Below, piece by piece: positions 22,770 through 33,854 of a DNA stretch of 64,000 nucleotides. Positions within the stretch are counted from its first letter, which is position 1, and every line of letters starts with the position of its first letter. The translations under genes and the position numbers were made by a program. The notes under the pieces were generated by a model. It did not search any database, was not told the DNA's origin, and worked only from the letters and a program-made list of their open reading frames with translations. This DNA comes from Theropithecus gelada (Eukaryota > Chordata > Mammalia > Primates > Cercopithecidae), in assembly GCF_003255815.1 (NCBI RefSeq), contig NC_037668.1:68068463-68132462 (forward strand), written 5' to 3'.

Positions 22770-23262
22770 ATGAAAGCATTTACTCGCAAAGGCTATCAGG
22801 TAGCAACTTAGGAAGGCCCTGGGATTGTGAGTTATGGATTGGGACTGGGTCGTGTGCATCCAGAACCTAGTATTATGATAGTTATCCCTTCAGCTTTCTA
22901 GGGGAAAAAAATCCCTCGTCAATGTGGTGGGGTGGGGAGTCTATCCTAGGGATGGAGGTTGAAGAGCAATCTCACTGGACAATGACCATATCACCCTTTT
23001 GAGTAGCTTCTTCTAAACACAGGCCCCTTCCCTCCTGCAGCGGGCAGGCTCACTTTGCAGCTTTAGTTTTTTGTTTTGTTTTTGTTTTTAAATATATGAG
23101 TAGATACTGGTTGTTGCAAAGAGGAAGTTAACCTGAAGTAACCTAAAAATGTAAAGAACTAAATGTCCCCAGGAGATGAAGACATTAACTTGAGAACCAA
23201 GTTTGCATATATTACCTGAAGTGAGGTCACTAGGAAATTGGTTTAATTATAATATCAAGTTT

Positions 23263-23567
23263 TGCCGGGCGCGGTGGCTCAAGCCTGTAATCCCAGCACT
23301 TTGGGAGGCCGAGACGGGTGGATCACGAGGTCAGGAGATCGAGACCATCCTGGCTAACACGGTGAAACCCCGTCTCTACTAAAAAATACAAAAAACTAGC
23401 CGGGCGAGGTGGCGGCGCCTGTAGTCCCAGCTACTCGGGAGGCTGAGGCAGGAGAATGGCGGGAACCCGGGAGGCGGAGCTTGCAGTGAGCTGAGATCCG
23501 GCCACTGCACTCCAGTCTGGGTGACAGAGCGAGACTCCGTCTCAAAAAAAAAAAAAAAAAAAAAAAA
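23263..23567 (+). mobile_element. AluY of Old World monkey type
   Basis: Near-consensus, with flanks ttataatatcaagtttt and ttataatatcaaatttt. It sits at the left edge of the second copy of the local direct repeat. Confidence 0.94.
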
Positions 23568-23576
23568 ATTATAATA

Positions 23577-23707
23577 TCAAATTTTAAAATATCAGGTCCA
23601 CCTGCCTGACTTTGAAATGATTTGCCCAGCTGTTAGCTCAGCAGTCCCTCCCTGCACACCAACTCCACCCAGCCTGTTATTAGCCATTGAAGTGGTGATT
23701 GAAATGC
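23577..23707 (+). repeat. Local direct repeat, copy 2
   Basis: Partner of 22640-22769: gactttgaaatgatttgccc, agctgttagctcagcagtcc and gtgattgaaatgcat. Confidence 0.75.
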
Positions 23708-24400
23708 ATTCGATTTCCCAAGAAATCTAATCTTTGGACTTGCTACATTTGCTATAAAATATCAGTTTAGTTTTAATAACTTTGAATTTGCTCCCAGTAC
23801 CCCTAGTTTTTCTCATCTGTTTTAAATTCACATTCTTCACTCAGTCGGGTGCAGAATGGTGCTTCTCGCTGATTAGGGTGAGCATCTTTGCTGGGATGCT
23901 CTGGGATTCCAAAGCCATGATTCAGACACTTAAGCCTGTGTCAGTCCCTATCCTTAGGTCCTGGCAGGCTCCGTGTTCCATTCCAGCTGAGCCTTTGCTG
24001 GAGTAATTACCCACATGGAGTCTTCAAGCCAAACAATTGTTTGTACTGAGATAGTCTCACTGTTTGGCTCCTAATGAAATAATCTCTTTCCTGCCCTCAA
24101 TGAAAGCAGCTATTTTTTGTGTCCTCCCTCCCCTATTCAGAGAAGCCATGTCTCATCCACCACTCTTCCAGCTTATTCATAAATGCTTTAAGCAGGGTCT
24201 TTGTGTAAAAGAAATTGGCTAGAGCTGAAATATCATAGGCTAACCAGGAGACAAGGAGCATTAAGGACACCCTTTCCCTTGACTTTCTATTTAGGGTATT
24301 TAAATTACCTTTGTGTGATTTTCTGTAATAAGCGATCTAAAAACTTAAATCCACATAAGCAAAATACTCATACTAGGTTTTAAAAAAGTATACTAAATTA

Positions 24401-24696
24401 GGCCGGGCACCGTGGTTCACGCCTGTAATCCCAGCACTTGGGGAGGCCGAGGTGAGCGCATCACTAGGTCAGGAGATCAAGACCATCCTGACTAACGTGG
24501 TGAAACCCCGCCGTCTCTACAAAAAATACAAAAAATTAGCCAGGCATGGTAGGCATGTGCCTGTAGTCCCAGGTACTCGGGAGGCTGAGGCAGGAGAATG
24601 GCGTGGACCCTGGAGGCGGAATTTGCAGTGAGCCAAGATTATGCCACTGCACTCCAGCCTGGGCGACAGAGCGTGAATCCGTCTTAAAAAAAAAAA
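24401..24696 (+). mobile_element. AluY/S-type element
   Basis: Full-length. Duplication aagtatactaaatta on both sides. Confidence 0.93.
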
Positions 24697-24760
24697 GTAT
24701 ACTAAATTAGTATACTTTTATTTGTTGTTGTTACCTAAAGGAGCTCTCAAAAATAAAAGC

Positions 24761-24912
24761 TGGCCAGGCATGGTAGCACATGCCTGTAGTCCCAGCTACT
24801 CAAGAAGCTGAGGTGGGAGGATTGCTTGAGCGCAGGAGATTAAGGCTGCACTGCACTCTAGCTTGGGCAACAAAGCAAAACCCTATCTTAGAAGAACAAA
24901 CAAAAAACCCAA
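24761..24912 (+). mobile_element. Alu right-arm/monomer fragment
   Basis: Starts ggccaggcatggtagcacat, then cctgtagtcccagctactca, with a degraded A-rich tail. Confidence 0.8.
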
Positions 24913-25084
24913 CAACAGAACAACCACAAATCAGTGAGTGCAGCAGGAGAGGCAGCAGAGTGCTGTGGGAGTTGGAATAGGAAGGAGAAAAAGCTTCAAG
25001 GGGAAAGTGGGCAGAGCAAGATTTGCACAAAAAGATGTTTTGCAAATAGAGGAAATAGGCCCTGTAAAGCTATTTGTGAGAGAT

Positions 25085-26300
25085 TATAAGTTGATCAACA
25101 AAGTGTAAGTAGTTCTTCTCCCTTTTTTTGGGGGGGGGGGACAGAGTCTTGCTCTGTCACCCAGGCTGGAGTGCAGTGGCTCAATCTTAGCTCACTGCAA
25201 CCTCCGCTTCCCAGGTTCAAGCAATTCCCCTGCCTCAGCCTCCCAAATAGCTAGAATTACAGGCGTGAGCCACAATGCCTGGCTAATTTTTGTATTTTTA
25301 GTAGAGATGGGGTTTTAGCATGTTGGCTAGGCTGGTCTTGAACCTCTGACCTCAGGTGATCCACCGACCTTAGCATCCCAAAGTGCTGGCATTACAGGCA
25401 TGACATACCACGCCCGGCCTCTTCTAACCTTTTTAAGGAGTATTTGCGTGAACAGAACCAATGAGTTTCTTCAAATTGACTTCTGACAGTAGTCTAAGTG
25501 GTCTCCATTTCTGATTCACCCTTTTTTCCAATTCCAAATTGCCATTATCCATGTAATTGACTCTAAAGAGAGCAAGCAAATCTATCTTCTCCAGCAGTTT
25601 TGGTCATAGATTTTTAGCTGGCTCTCTTTATCATTTGCAACTGAGTTCATTCATATGTTCCAGCGTTCAAGAATTTTTTCCTTCAGTTCCAGAACTCTTT
25701 GCTTCCATCCTGTGGTTTCTTGGGAGCACAGTTCTAAGCTTTCTTAAGATAAGTGTTTTAACCACACCATCTACCATTTTCCTCAGAAGTTGTTCTCTTC
25801 TTATGGGGTGTGTTTAGGGTGTTTGGGGCACCAGTCACTAGGGATTGGAAGGATTTTGATGGATCTTCAAGTGACCGTGTCTTGAAGGTTAGCCATCATC
25901 AGTTCACTCCGTGAAATGAAAGCTTAAGGGGGTCCACTTTTGCTCTTTTTTGAAAAAGTCTATTGTCCTCAAAGAAGGAGGTGAACCTGATCAGATTTTT
26001 AAGTTTTGTCTTATTCAGTGTTTGTAGCATCAAAGGACTGGCCTCTAATGGAAGCAACTGGGGGGCCTCGTTGGCTTATGTAATCAGTCTCATCTCACTG
26101 ACTTTACAGGGTTCTTCAATACTGTCAGAAAATCTCTTGGCTAGCTCTTTCTCCTTCCTTAAAATACGTTGGCTCTTTACTATAAAAACAATCATAGCAG
26201 CACATACCAGAATCTCCTAGGGAAACCCCCAAAGACTTGGGCCTTGTCTCAGCTCTCAGACATAACTACCAAGATCTCTGCATAGCTTTCCCAGGACCAA
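25085..26300 (-). pseudogene. MIA2/CTAGE5-like (pseudogene): CTAGE5/MIA2-type processed pseudogene (antisense), Alu-interrupted
   Basis: Read on the minus strand, this is a decayed, intronless copy of a CTAGE-family coding region. Functional members are ER-exit-site proteins that help export large cargo. From 26240 down, the frame reads ILVCAAMIVFIV then RILRKEKELAKRFSDS and IEEPCK, matching the family's membrane segment and the start of its coiled coil. Further down, gaactgatgatggctaacct and ggtcacttgaagatccatca match the DELMAD...SLEDES region. Near 25540, gataatggcaatttggaatt matches the DDNLELE region. Near 25475, tttgaagaaactcattggtt matches LKKLIH. Multiple stops and frameshifts make it non-coding. 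An Alu (25123-25419) splits it, and similarity resumes at about 25118-25085. It covers only part of the parent, and no A-tail was seen. Confidence 0.8.
25123..25419 (-). mobile_element. AluS-type element (antisense) with a G11 tract
   Basis: Full-length Alu inserted in the CTAGE-like pseudogene. Its tail reads T7 then G11 (25130-25140), where Alus normally have only T. Confidence 0.9.
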
Positions 26301-26309
26301 CTGGAAATA

Positions 26310-26398
26310 AATTTTTTTTATGACGATATAATTGACAAATGAAAATTGTATATGTTTACAGTATACAATGTGGTGTTTTGACATATATGTACGTTGAT
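26310..26398. repeat. L1 3'-end fragment
   Basis: Contains atataattgacaaatgaaa, attgtatatgtttac and acaatgtggtgttttgacat, typical of L1 3' UTR sequence. Confidence 0.6.
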
Positions 26399-26399
26399 T

Positions 26400-26980
26400 T
26401 TTGTGGCAGTCAGGAGGTCCTCTAATAGGAACAGGGACTCACCACACCCAAGAGTCCCTCTGTCTGTATCCCATCCCCAAATCAGAAAGAGGCCTGTGGG
26501 TCTCTGTGGGTAGGATTCACTCTCTCAGATTTCTCTGTGAGTCAGGAACATGACAAGTGACATCTCTACACACAGTTTTAAGAGGAAGTGATGTCATTGT
26601 TGGTATATAGAAGTGAGAAGAGGAGTAATGAGAATTAAAGAAAGACCCAGATCATGGGAGAATTTAAGCCATACTTTGAAGTTTGGAGTTCAGTTGATGG
26701 TGGGGGGTCCACTGACATAGCTTTGAATGAGGTGATGACATTATCAGAACATATGTTGGCAGAATGTCCTTTTCAAAGCCAACAAGGTCCAAACTAGGAT
26801 CCCATTCTTTCCCTCCTGAAGTCACCTGGGGAATTGAGTTGACAATAATGATACGGGATGAGTGATTGATAGTTCTTTATTCCCAGAAACATCACCCAAG
26901 TAGAAACTAGTTACCTTCCACTGGTGGGAGAGACAACAAGGAAGAGTGACAGTAAATCTCTACCTGTTAATAATAAACCA
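26400..26980. other. Intron 1, unassigned
   Basis: No exon or confidently named repeat. About 26650-26700 is faintly L2-like. Confidence 0.35.
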
Positions 26981-26982
26981 AT

Positions 26983-27103
26983 GGCCAGGCCCAGTGGCTC
27001 ATTGCCTGTAATCCCAGTACTTTGGGAAGCCAAGGTGGGAAGATCACTTGAGCCCAGGAGTTCAAAACCAGCCTGGGCAACATAGCAAGACCTCACCTCT
27101 ACA
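26983..27103 (+). mobile_element. Alu left monomer (FLAM-like)
   Basis: Single left arm ending in 'cctctacaaaa', running straight into a trinucleotide microsatellite. Confidence 0.8.
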
Positions 27104-27104
27104 A

Positions 27105-27142
<38 letters not shown>
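27104..27142. repeat. (AAT)n microsatellite
   Basis: About 12 AAT units grown from the monomer's A-tail, followed by a short A run. Confidence 0.95.
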
Positions 27143-27146
<4 letters not shown>

Positions 27147-28790
27147 CCCAAGGCAGTAAGATTATGTGGAGCCAGATTTACTAAAAGTTAATTGCCTTCC
27201 CTTCAACCTTTTTGGAGTAGTTTAATGAATTTTTGAGATAAAGTTACTGTCTTTCAGAAGAGGTAGATTTGAGATAATCTGGTTAAGGTATATTGACTTG
27301 TCAGAGAGGTGTATTGACTTGTCTAAAGTCACACAGGAAATTAGTGCTGTAGTTTAGATAATCCGTATCTTTAGCTCTGTAGATAAGAAGGGCCAGTTAA
27401 ATAACATGAGAAAGATGAAGAATGACTCCTTCCTTTGTCCTAGTAGACCTCAGTCTGCTTCCCTGTTGATTTCTTTGTGTTACAGGCTTTAATGTTTTTT
27501 GAGAAAAGCCATTTTAAGTTAACTACTGAATTAGCTTTAGATATAGATTGACTAATCATTTCATTAGTGAGTACTTAGCAGTGTTCTACTTCCCTTAACC
27601 TCCTTTTTCCGGTTACCTCTTAGGAAGATAATGTTGCTTTGCTTCATCTCCATTGGTAATCACAGCAGTCTGTCTGATTGCTACGTCTGTTCTATCATTG
27701 AGCTCCTGGATCAAGTTGGTTCAGTGGGCTTGTATTTTGGTTGAGTATATAAGTGGCTGCTTTCTTCTGCTAGAATCTCTAAACCTCCATCTTTATCTTG
27801 CATACTTCGATATATAAGTATGGGGGGAGTAAAAAGCAGCACCAGGATATCAAAATGGTAGGAAGACAGATTAATCGGACTCAGTATAAGGAAGGCCTCT
27901 CTGCTAGTCAATGCTGTCTAATGGACAAACCGACTACCTTTTGAAATGGTACATAACTGACTTAGCGTTGGACAAAGCAGGTGGTCACCCTTACAAGGAG
28001 GGTGCATTCAGTGGGAAGTTGGACCCAAGAGGACTTCTAAAGTTCTTTCCACCTCTGATGTTCTCATTTTAAATTTCTTGGTGTAGGATTTACCTTTATT
28101 CTCTAATCAGTCTCAGACATGTTTTAATTTTGTCTCAGACATTTTTAAGCTTAACTTATGCTCTTTTTTCAACTGTACAAATGTGGACAGTGTTTCTTTT
28201 TGACAAACGGAAACAACATTCTTGCAAGATGGCCCAGATGGAAAGGGACTTCTCTTGCAAGAGTTCTGAAAGCAGAGGTTGATTGCATAAGCCTTTATTT
28301 TGGTCTCATAGTTCCTTAAAATGTTTGTACTTACAGAAGTTCAAAGTTACTGTTTATTGTTATTTTGGAATAAGGAACTTGATGAACTCTTTTTTGTGTA
28401 GATGAAAACATAGAGGTAAACATACCTCTCAGCAGCCCTACATAATTTTTCCAAGATCCCACTGGTGTTTCTGTGTATTATTCTTTTCAGTGAATCAGAG
28501 AATGGAAGGATATAATGAGTGGAACTGAGGTAACTGGCACTAGATTTGTTTTTAAAACAAATACTGCTGCTTTTTTACTTTGACTTCCAAATTTTAGGTT
28601 AGAGTTAATGACAAGCTACGTCATGTAGAATTAATCTCTTATAAAATCCAAGTTTGTTGATTTAGGTTCTTCCTCATGTGTATGTTGTATTTAACCAGTT
28701 TTCAGTGACTACTGTAGGCTCCAGGAACTGAATTTAATTTGTGTTTTAGGTTCCTCAAGACCTAACATCTTCATAAATTGTTTATTTCAT
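27147..28790. other. Intron 1, low-repeat stretch
   Basis: No Alu or named element recognised in about 1.6 kb, apart from a faint MIR-like trace at about 28400-28470. Confidence 0.4.
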
Positions 28791-28799
28791 TTTACATTT

Positions 28800-29205
28800 T
28801 CAGAACCATTGAATGGTAAGCAGGAAGGGACCTAAAAATTACTGCAAACCATCTACTGTAGTAGTAGGACTGTAGTAGTAGAAAGAACCGTAGGGCTCGT
28901 TGTTCACCCAATTCACCACATGGGGATCGTTTCTCCACCATCCCTGAGAACTGATTACCAAGCCTCTGTTTGAACACTGCACTAACTGGGATTTTACAAT
29001 TTCTGGATATGCTGCATTTGTTTTTACACAACCTTAATTGTTAGAAAATTTTTCCCCAGAGTGTGCTAAAATCAGCTTCTATTCCTTAATGCCAGTTCTG
29101 CTTTTGAAGCCTCTCCAAAGTAGCCTAATCCGTTTTCTGTGTTATAGCCTATCCTTTAAGGCATGTGAAAACTTCTTCTCCTTTCATTTTGCAAAACAGG
29201 AAGAA
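28800..29205. repeat. Ancient repeat, possibly CR1/L3-like
   Basis: Text such as 'gaaccattgaatggtaagca', 'ttgttagaaaatttttcccc' and 'aaatcagcttctattcctta' resembles old L3/CR1-class 3' regions. A tentative call. Confidence 0.3.
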
Positions 29206-29224
29206 TATATACATTTATGTTGCT

Positions 29225-29670
29225 TGTTGATTAACTCATTTAACACACATTTATTGTGTACCATCTTCTGTTTGCTAGCATTGTGTCAAGTGTTTGGGAT
29301 AAACGATGAAGGAACATGGTCATTGCCTTCCAGACCTCATAGTCTGTTGAGGACAAGAGAGACCTGTAAGCAACTCGAACAAGATATTAAGTATTAGAAG
29401 AACAAAGCTATTATCTGGGCTATTAGCGATAGAGAAAGTTAAGGTTTATTCCACTGGAGGGCGTCACAGATGAACTGGATTTTTAAGTTTGTCAAGCAGG
29501 GAATGAGGGAGAAAGCCATTCCAGGTAGAAAGAATGGTGTAGTCAAAGAGATTTGAGTGTGTTGCATATTTCAGAATTATGACTTCCTCAGCACATGTAA
29601 AGCACAAGGCTCTCAACAGACTTTATATATCATGTTAAGGAGTTTCAACTTATCCTACAGCCAGTAAGGA
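29225..29670 (-). repeat. L2 fragment (antisense)
   Basis: Begins tttaacacacatttattgtg and continues through 'agcacatgtaaagcacaagg' and 'ttaaggagtttcaacttatc', the reverse of L2. Confidence 0.75.
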
Positions 29671-29699
29671 GCCCTGGATGCTCGCATTGTTTTGTTTTT

Positions 29700-30320
29700 A
29701 TGATATCTGTACTGGTTTTTCCCACTGCAAACTTAATAGAAAGTTCATTGCAAACAATCCAGAGAGTATATATAAAGAAGAAAATAGATGTTTCACAATC
29801 CCATTATCCAGATATAGTAATAATTTACATACATTCTTCTAGATGTTTTTTCTGTGCATACCTGTACATTTATTCTTTTTTCTTTTCTATTCTTTTTTTT
29901 GACAAGGTCTTGCTCTGTTCCCTAGGATGGAGTGCCATGGTGCAATCATAGCTCATTGCAGCCTTAAATCCTTGGGCTCAAGCAGTACTCCCACCTCAGC
30001 CTCCCACGTAGCTAGGACTACAGAGGCATGCCACCACACCCAGCTCATTTATTCATATTTTAAACAAAAATGGAATTGTTTCATGTATACTCTTTTAATA
30101 CTGGATTTTAAAAATTACTATATCATGGAGATACTTTTGTATCAAATAGAGGCTCCAAAATTTTTCCCCATTAAATGGTGATACCATAATTCCTTAATGT
30201 AACCTATTGATGTTTCTAATTTTTATAAAGATGTAATAATGAACATTCTTAACATATTTCTTTGTGTACTTGACCTGTTTTTTCCCTGATGAATTCTTAC
30301 AAGTGGGGTCAAAGGATTTA
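29700..30320. repeat. Old L1M-like 3' sequence, interrupted by an Alu monomer
   Basis: The flanks of the Alu monomer at 29876-30045 join into L1M-like text (tggaattgtttcatgtatac, taatgaacattcttaacata, gtcaaaggattta). Confidence 0.45.
29876..30045 (-). mobile_element. Alu monomer (antisense)
   Basis: Single-arm Alu flanked by catttattc at 29867-29875 and 30046-30054. Confidence 0.85.
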
Positions 30321-30327
30321 CTTAGTT

Positions 30328-30456
30328 CTTTTGTTTTTTTGAGTTAGGGCGTCAATATGTTGCCCAGGCTGTCCTCAAACTCCTGGGCTCAAGTGATCCT
30401 CCAACCTCAGCCTCCTGAATAGCTGGGACTACAGACATGTGCCACTGCACCTAGCA
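30328..30456 (-). mobile_element. Alu monomer (antisense)
   Basis: Single-arm Alu flanked by acttagtt on both sides. Confidence 0.85.
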
Positions 30457-30469
30457 CACTTAGTTTTAA

Positions 30470-30651
30470 TTAATTTTTAAACAAATGTTGCCTCCCTGCT
30501 GTGTTCAAGGAAGCATGCTATGCTGTGGGTATATGATAGTGAATGTCACAGGTCTGGTGTCAGCTCTTGTGGCACACATTAGTGGGAAAGAATCTTAATC
30601 AAATAATTAGATAGTAACAAAATGTGGTATGATTTAGAAAAAGTAAAGGGT
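30470..30651 (-). repeat. L2 fragment (antisense)
   Basis: Reverse L2 text (gtgggtatatgatagtgaat). It is interrupted on the right by a nested Alu pair and resumes as L2 at about 31620. Confidence 0.55.
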
Positions 30652-31387
30652 GGCCAGGCACAGGGGCTTACTCCTGTAATCTCAGTGCTTTGGGAGGCCA
30701 AAGTAGGAAAATCGTTTGAGGCCAGGAGTTCAAGACCAGCCTGGGCAGCATAGTGAGACCCTGTCTCTTTTTTATTTCATTTATTTATTTTTAGTTTATT
30801 TTTTTCAGATGGAGCCTTGCTTTGTCACCCTGGCTGGAGTGCAGTGGCAGGATCTCGGCTCACTGTAACCTCCGCTTCCTGGGCTCGTGTGATTCTCCTG
30901 CCTCAGCCTCCCAAGTAGCTAGGACTACAGGCACGTGCCACCATGTCTGGCTATTTTTTTTTTTTTTTTCGTATTTTTAGTAGAGATGGAGTTTCACCAT
31001 GTTGGCCAGGCTGGTCTCAAACTCCTGACCTCAGGTGATCCGCCCGCCTTGGCCTCCCAAAGTGTTGGGATTACAGGCATGAGCCATCGCACCTGGCCTA
31101 TTTCTTTTTTTTTTTTCTTTACTTTTTTTTTTTTTTCCTGACTCTTTACAGCACTCAATGACCCATCTCTACAAAAATAAAAAATTCAGCTGAGTGTGGT
31201 GGCTCATGCCTGTGGTCCCAGCTACTTGGGAGACTGAGGTGGGAGGATTGCCTGAGCCCAACAGCCCAAGGCTGCTATGAGTTATGATCGTGCCTCTGCA
31301 CTCCAGCCTGGGTGACACAGCAAGACCCTGTCTCAAAAAAAAAAAAAAAAAAAAAAAAGAGAGCGAGGAAAAAAAAGAAAGGAAAGA
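30652..31387 (+). mobile_element. AluJ split by a second Alu (nested)
   Basis: The left part is at 30652-30768 and the right part at 31161-31387. The outer element is flanked by aaaagtaaagggt (30639-30651) and agagtaaagggt (ending 31400), so it inserted as one unit. Confidence 0.85.
30769..31138 (-). mobile_element. AluS-type element (antisense) inside the outer AluJ
   Basis: Full antisense Alu between the two halves of the outer copy. Long T-rich tracts lie on both sides (30765-30812 and 31100-31138). Confidence 0.85.
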
Positions 31388-31400
31388 AAGAGTAAAGGGT

Positions 31401-31620
31401 AAATGAAGTCCTTATCTTTTAGAGATATATGCTGAAGTATACACAGATGAAATGGTATGATATTTAGGACTTGCTTCAGAATAATCCAAGGTTGGAGTCG
31501 AGGGGCAGTGGGTGGGAGTAGAGCTGAAACAAAATTGGCTAGGAGTTGATAATTGCTGAAGCCCATGGTTAATTATGCTCTGCTTTTGTGTGTTTGAAAT
31601 TTTCTATAAGGTAAAAGCCA
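31401..31620. repeat. Old LINE-like 3' end
   Basis: Contains 'gcttcagaataatcc', 'gagttgataattgctgaagc' and 'gtttgaaattttctataagg', a common ancient LINE 3' motif that I cannot place in a family. Confidence 0.35.
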
Positions 31621-32330
31621 AAAGAAAGGGTAGAAGAGAGATTACAGTCGTGTTTAGACTGGGGAGCCAAGGAAAGACTCCTTTGAGGAAGAAGCATTTC
31701 AGAGGGTCTATTACTATCTAGACCCTCGTGATGTATAGGAGTTGGCCAGGCTGCAAGGGGCATTTGGCAGTTAGGGAGTTTTTTAGGCAGCAGGAGCAGC
31801 ATGTTCAAAGGCCAGCAAGCCCTGAGGCACCATGTTGGTGCCTTGAGGAAATGAAAGAAGGCTGCTGTCATAGGAATTGAGAGGCTGCGGAAGGAGGCAT
31901 GGGCTAGACCTTTAAGACCTTGGAAACCATGTTAAGGATTTTGTTTTTTAATCCAATAGTAATAGAAGAATTTTAAGTAGCACGAGGTAGCTCTGCTTCT
32001 TTAAGAGCTCAAGTTGGCTGTTGGTGGAGAATGGTTTTGGTTTGGGCTCGAGGGAGAAGAGAATGTAAAAGTGGAGAGAGAGCTATTAGGAGGTTATTGC
32101 AGTGGTCCAAAAGAGTCTGGTGGTTTTAGATTACAGAAATAGTTATACAGATGGAGAGAAGAGATACTGATTTGACAGATATTTTTGGCTTGGTGATGTG
32201 GGGGCTGAAGGAGAGAGAGGTTTTATGATGCATAAATTTCTGGCTGACGCAATGGAATGGATGGAGGTGTAGTTGACTAAGATGAAGGAAAAAGGAAGAG
32301 ATTTTGTAGCAAGAGATTGAGAGCTTAGTT
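31620..32330 (-). repeat. L2 fragment (antisense)
   Basis: Long reverse L2 match: cagcatgttcaaaggccagc, accatgttaaggattttgtt and ctattaggaggttattgcag. Confidence 0.8.
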
Positions 32331-32489
32331 TGGAATATGCTATTCAGAAAATGTACACCAATTTACATATTTACCTCTGTGTATAAGACTACATGGAAGG
32401 TATTTATATTTAGAGGTCTGATCTGTACAGATTTGTGTTTTAGAAAGATTATTCTAGTGGGATTCTGGAGACTAATTGCTTGTTAGTCT

Positions 32490-32610
32490 GTGAGGTTTTT
32501 GAATTGAGGTATCTCATCTTTATTTTCTCTGCCTTTGTATCCCCAGTACTTAGCAGACAAAGTGCTTGGCACATAGGTACACAATAAATAATGTTAAGAG
32601 AATGAATGCT
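32490..32610 (+). repeat. L2 3' end
   Basis: tgtatccccagtacttagca, caaagtgcttggcacatagg and acacaataaataatgtt. Confidence 0.75.
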
Positions 32611-32937
32611 GGCCAGGCGCGGTGGCTCACTCCTGTAATCCCAGCACTTTGGGAGGCTGAGGCGGGTTGATCCCAAGGTCAGGAGATGAGACCATCCTGG
32701 TTACCACGGTGACACCCCGTCTCTACTAAAAATACAAAAACAAAATTAGGCGGGCGTGGTGGCGGGCGCGGTGGCGGGCGCCTGTACACCCAGCTACTTG
32801 GAAGGCTGAGGTAGGAGAATGGCGTGAACCCGGGAGGCGGAGCTTGCAGTGAGTCGAGATTGCACCACTGCACTCCAGCCTGGGCGACAGAGTGAGACTC
32901 CGTCTCAAAAAAAAAAAAACACAAAAAAACAAAAAAA
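32611..32937 (+). mobile_element. AluY-type element with internal duplication
   Basis: Full-length Alu. At 32752-32781 the arm-junction block ggtggcgggcgc is repeated in tandem, so the element is longer than usual. Flanks share gaatgct. Confidence 0.9.
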
Positions 32938-32944
32938 GAATGCT

Positions 32945-33850
32945 TATAGGTGAGAGATGAGAAGGTCTAGGTAGAAATGGATAGATTGTGGAAAAGTTTC
33001 CAAGATAGATTCAACAGGATTTGGATGGAAGATGGGAGAGATTTTTCTGTCCCTTCTCTTACCCTGCCGTTGAACTTTTTGACAGGTCCATTATGCCAGC
33101 AGGTCTAAATATAGGTAGCCATCAATTTATCAATTTTTTTTTCTCCTCAACATTTATTTGTTTGGAATGCCATAGATTAGAACTCAATGAGGTAATTATT
33201 ATAATATTAATAGTAGCTTGAAGCCCTCCATCACTCTAGTTCCCGTTTTCTGTCTGCTGAGTTTTCTGTCTTCCAAAGCCTTTCTAATCCTGGCGTTTGA
33301 TGGTGGGGAAAGTTTCAGCAGCAAGAGGAATTTGCAGCAGTAGTTACTCAGTATGTAGAAGCTGTCCAGAAGTTGAATATAAGTTGGATATTACCTGTAT
33401 GCTTTCCATTTTACAAATGGAGACATAAGCCCTAAATAAACTTGTCAAAATACATGCAACAGGTCCATGTAAACCCAGGTTTTTCCCATACTGAGCTGGT
33501 ACTTAGGACAGTTGATTTCTTGACTGATCAACCAAATCCATTTCCATCTACTTTTTTCATTTTCCCTGATCGCTTATTACAGAGTGATTCTATGTTAGTT
33601 TTAGTATTGCTTAAGGCTGCCCAAGCCTGCTCTTAGGCTCCTGTTGAATATGTTCACTTATCTGTGACCTTGTTCTTGTGTTGTGTCAGTCACTACCAGT
33701 TTACATCACTTGCCTATCCTCTTTGCTTTCAAAATTGTTTGGCATATTGCCTCTCAGCATCTCTTTTCATTTTAAATTTCAAAATGGTATCTTTTATATT
33801 TTTTCCTTGATTACCATGACCAATATGTATTGAACAATTGGTTTATCTCT
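32945..33850. other. Intron 1, unassigned
   Basis: No exon or repeat that I can name. Confidence 0.4.
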
Positions 33851-33854
33851 CTTT

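Noticed and set aside
25557..26220. Plus-strand frames of 86 and 85 codons with membrane-like hydrophobic stretches
   Set aside because: They are the reverse shadow of the minus-strand CTAGE-like pseudogene. The hydrophobicity comes from antisense reading of Lys/Glu-rich coiled coil.
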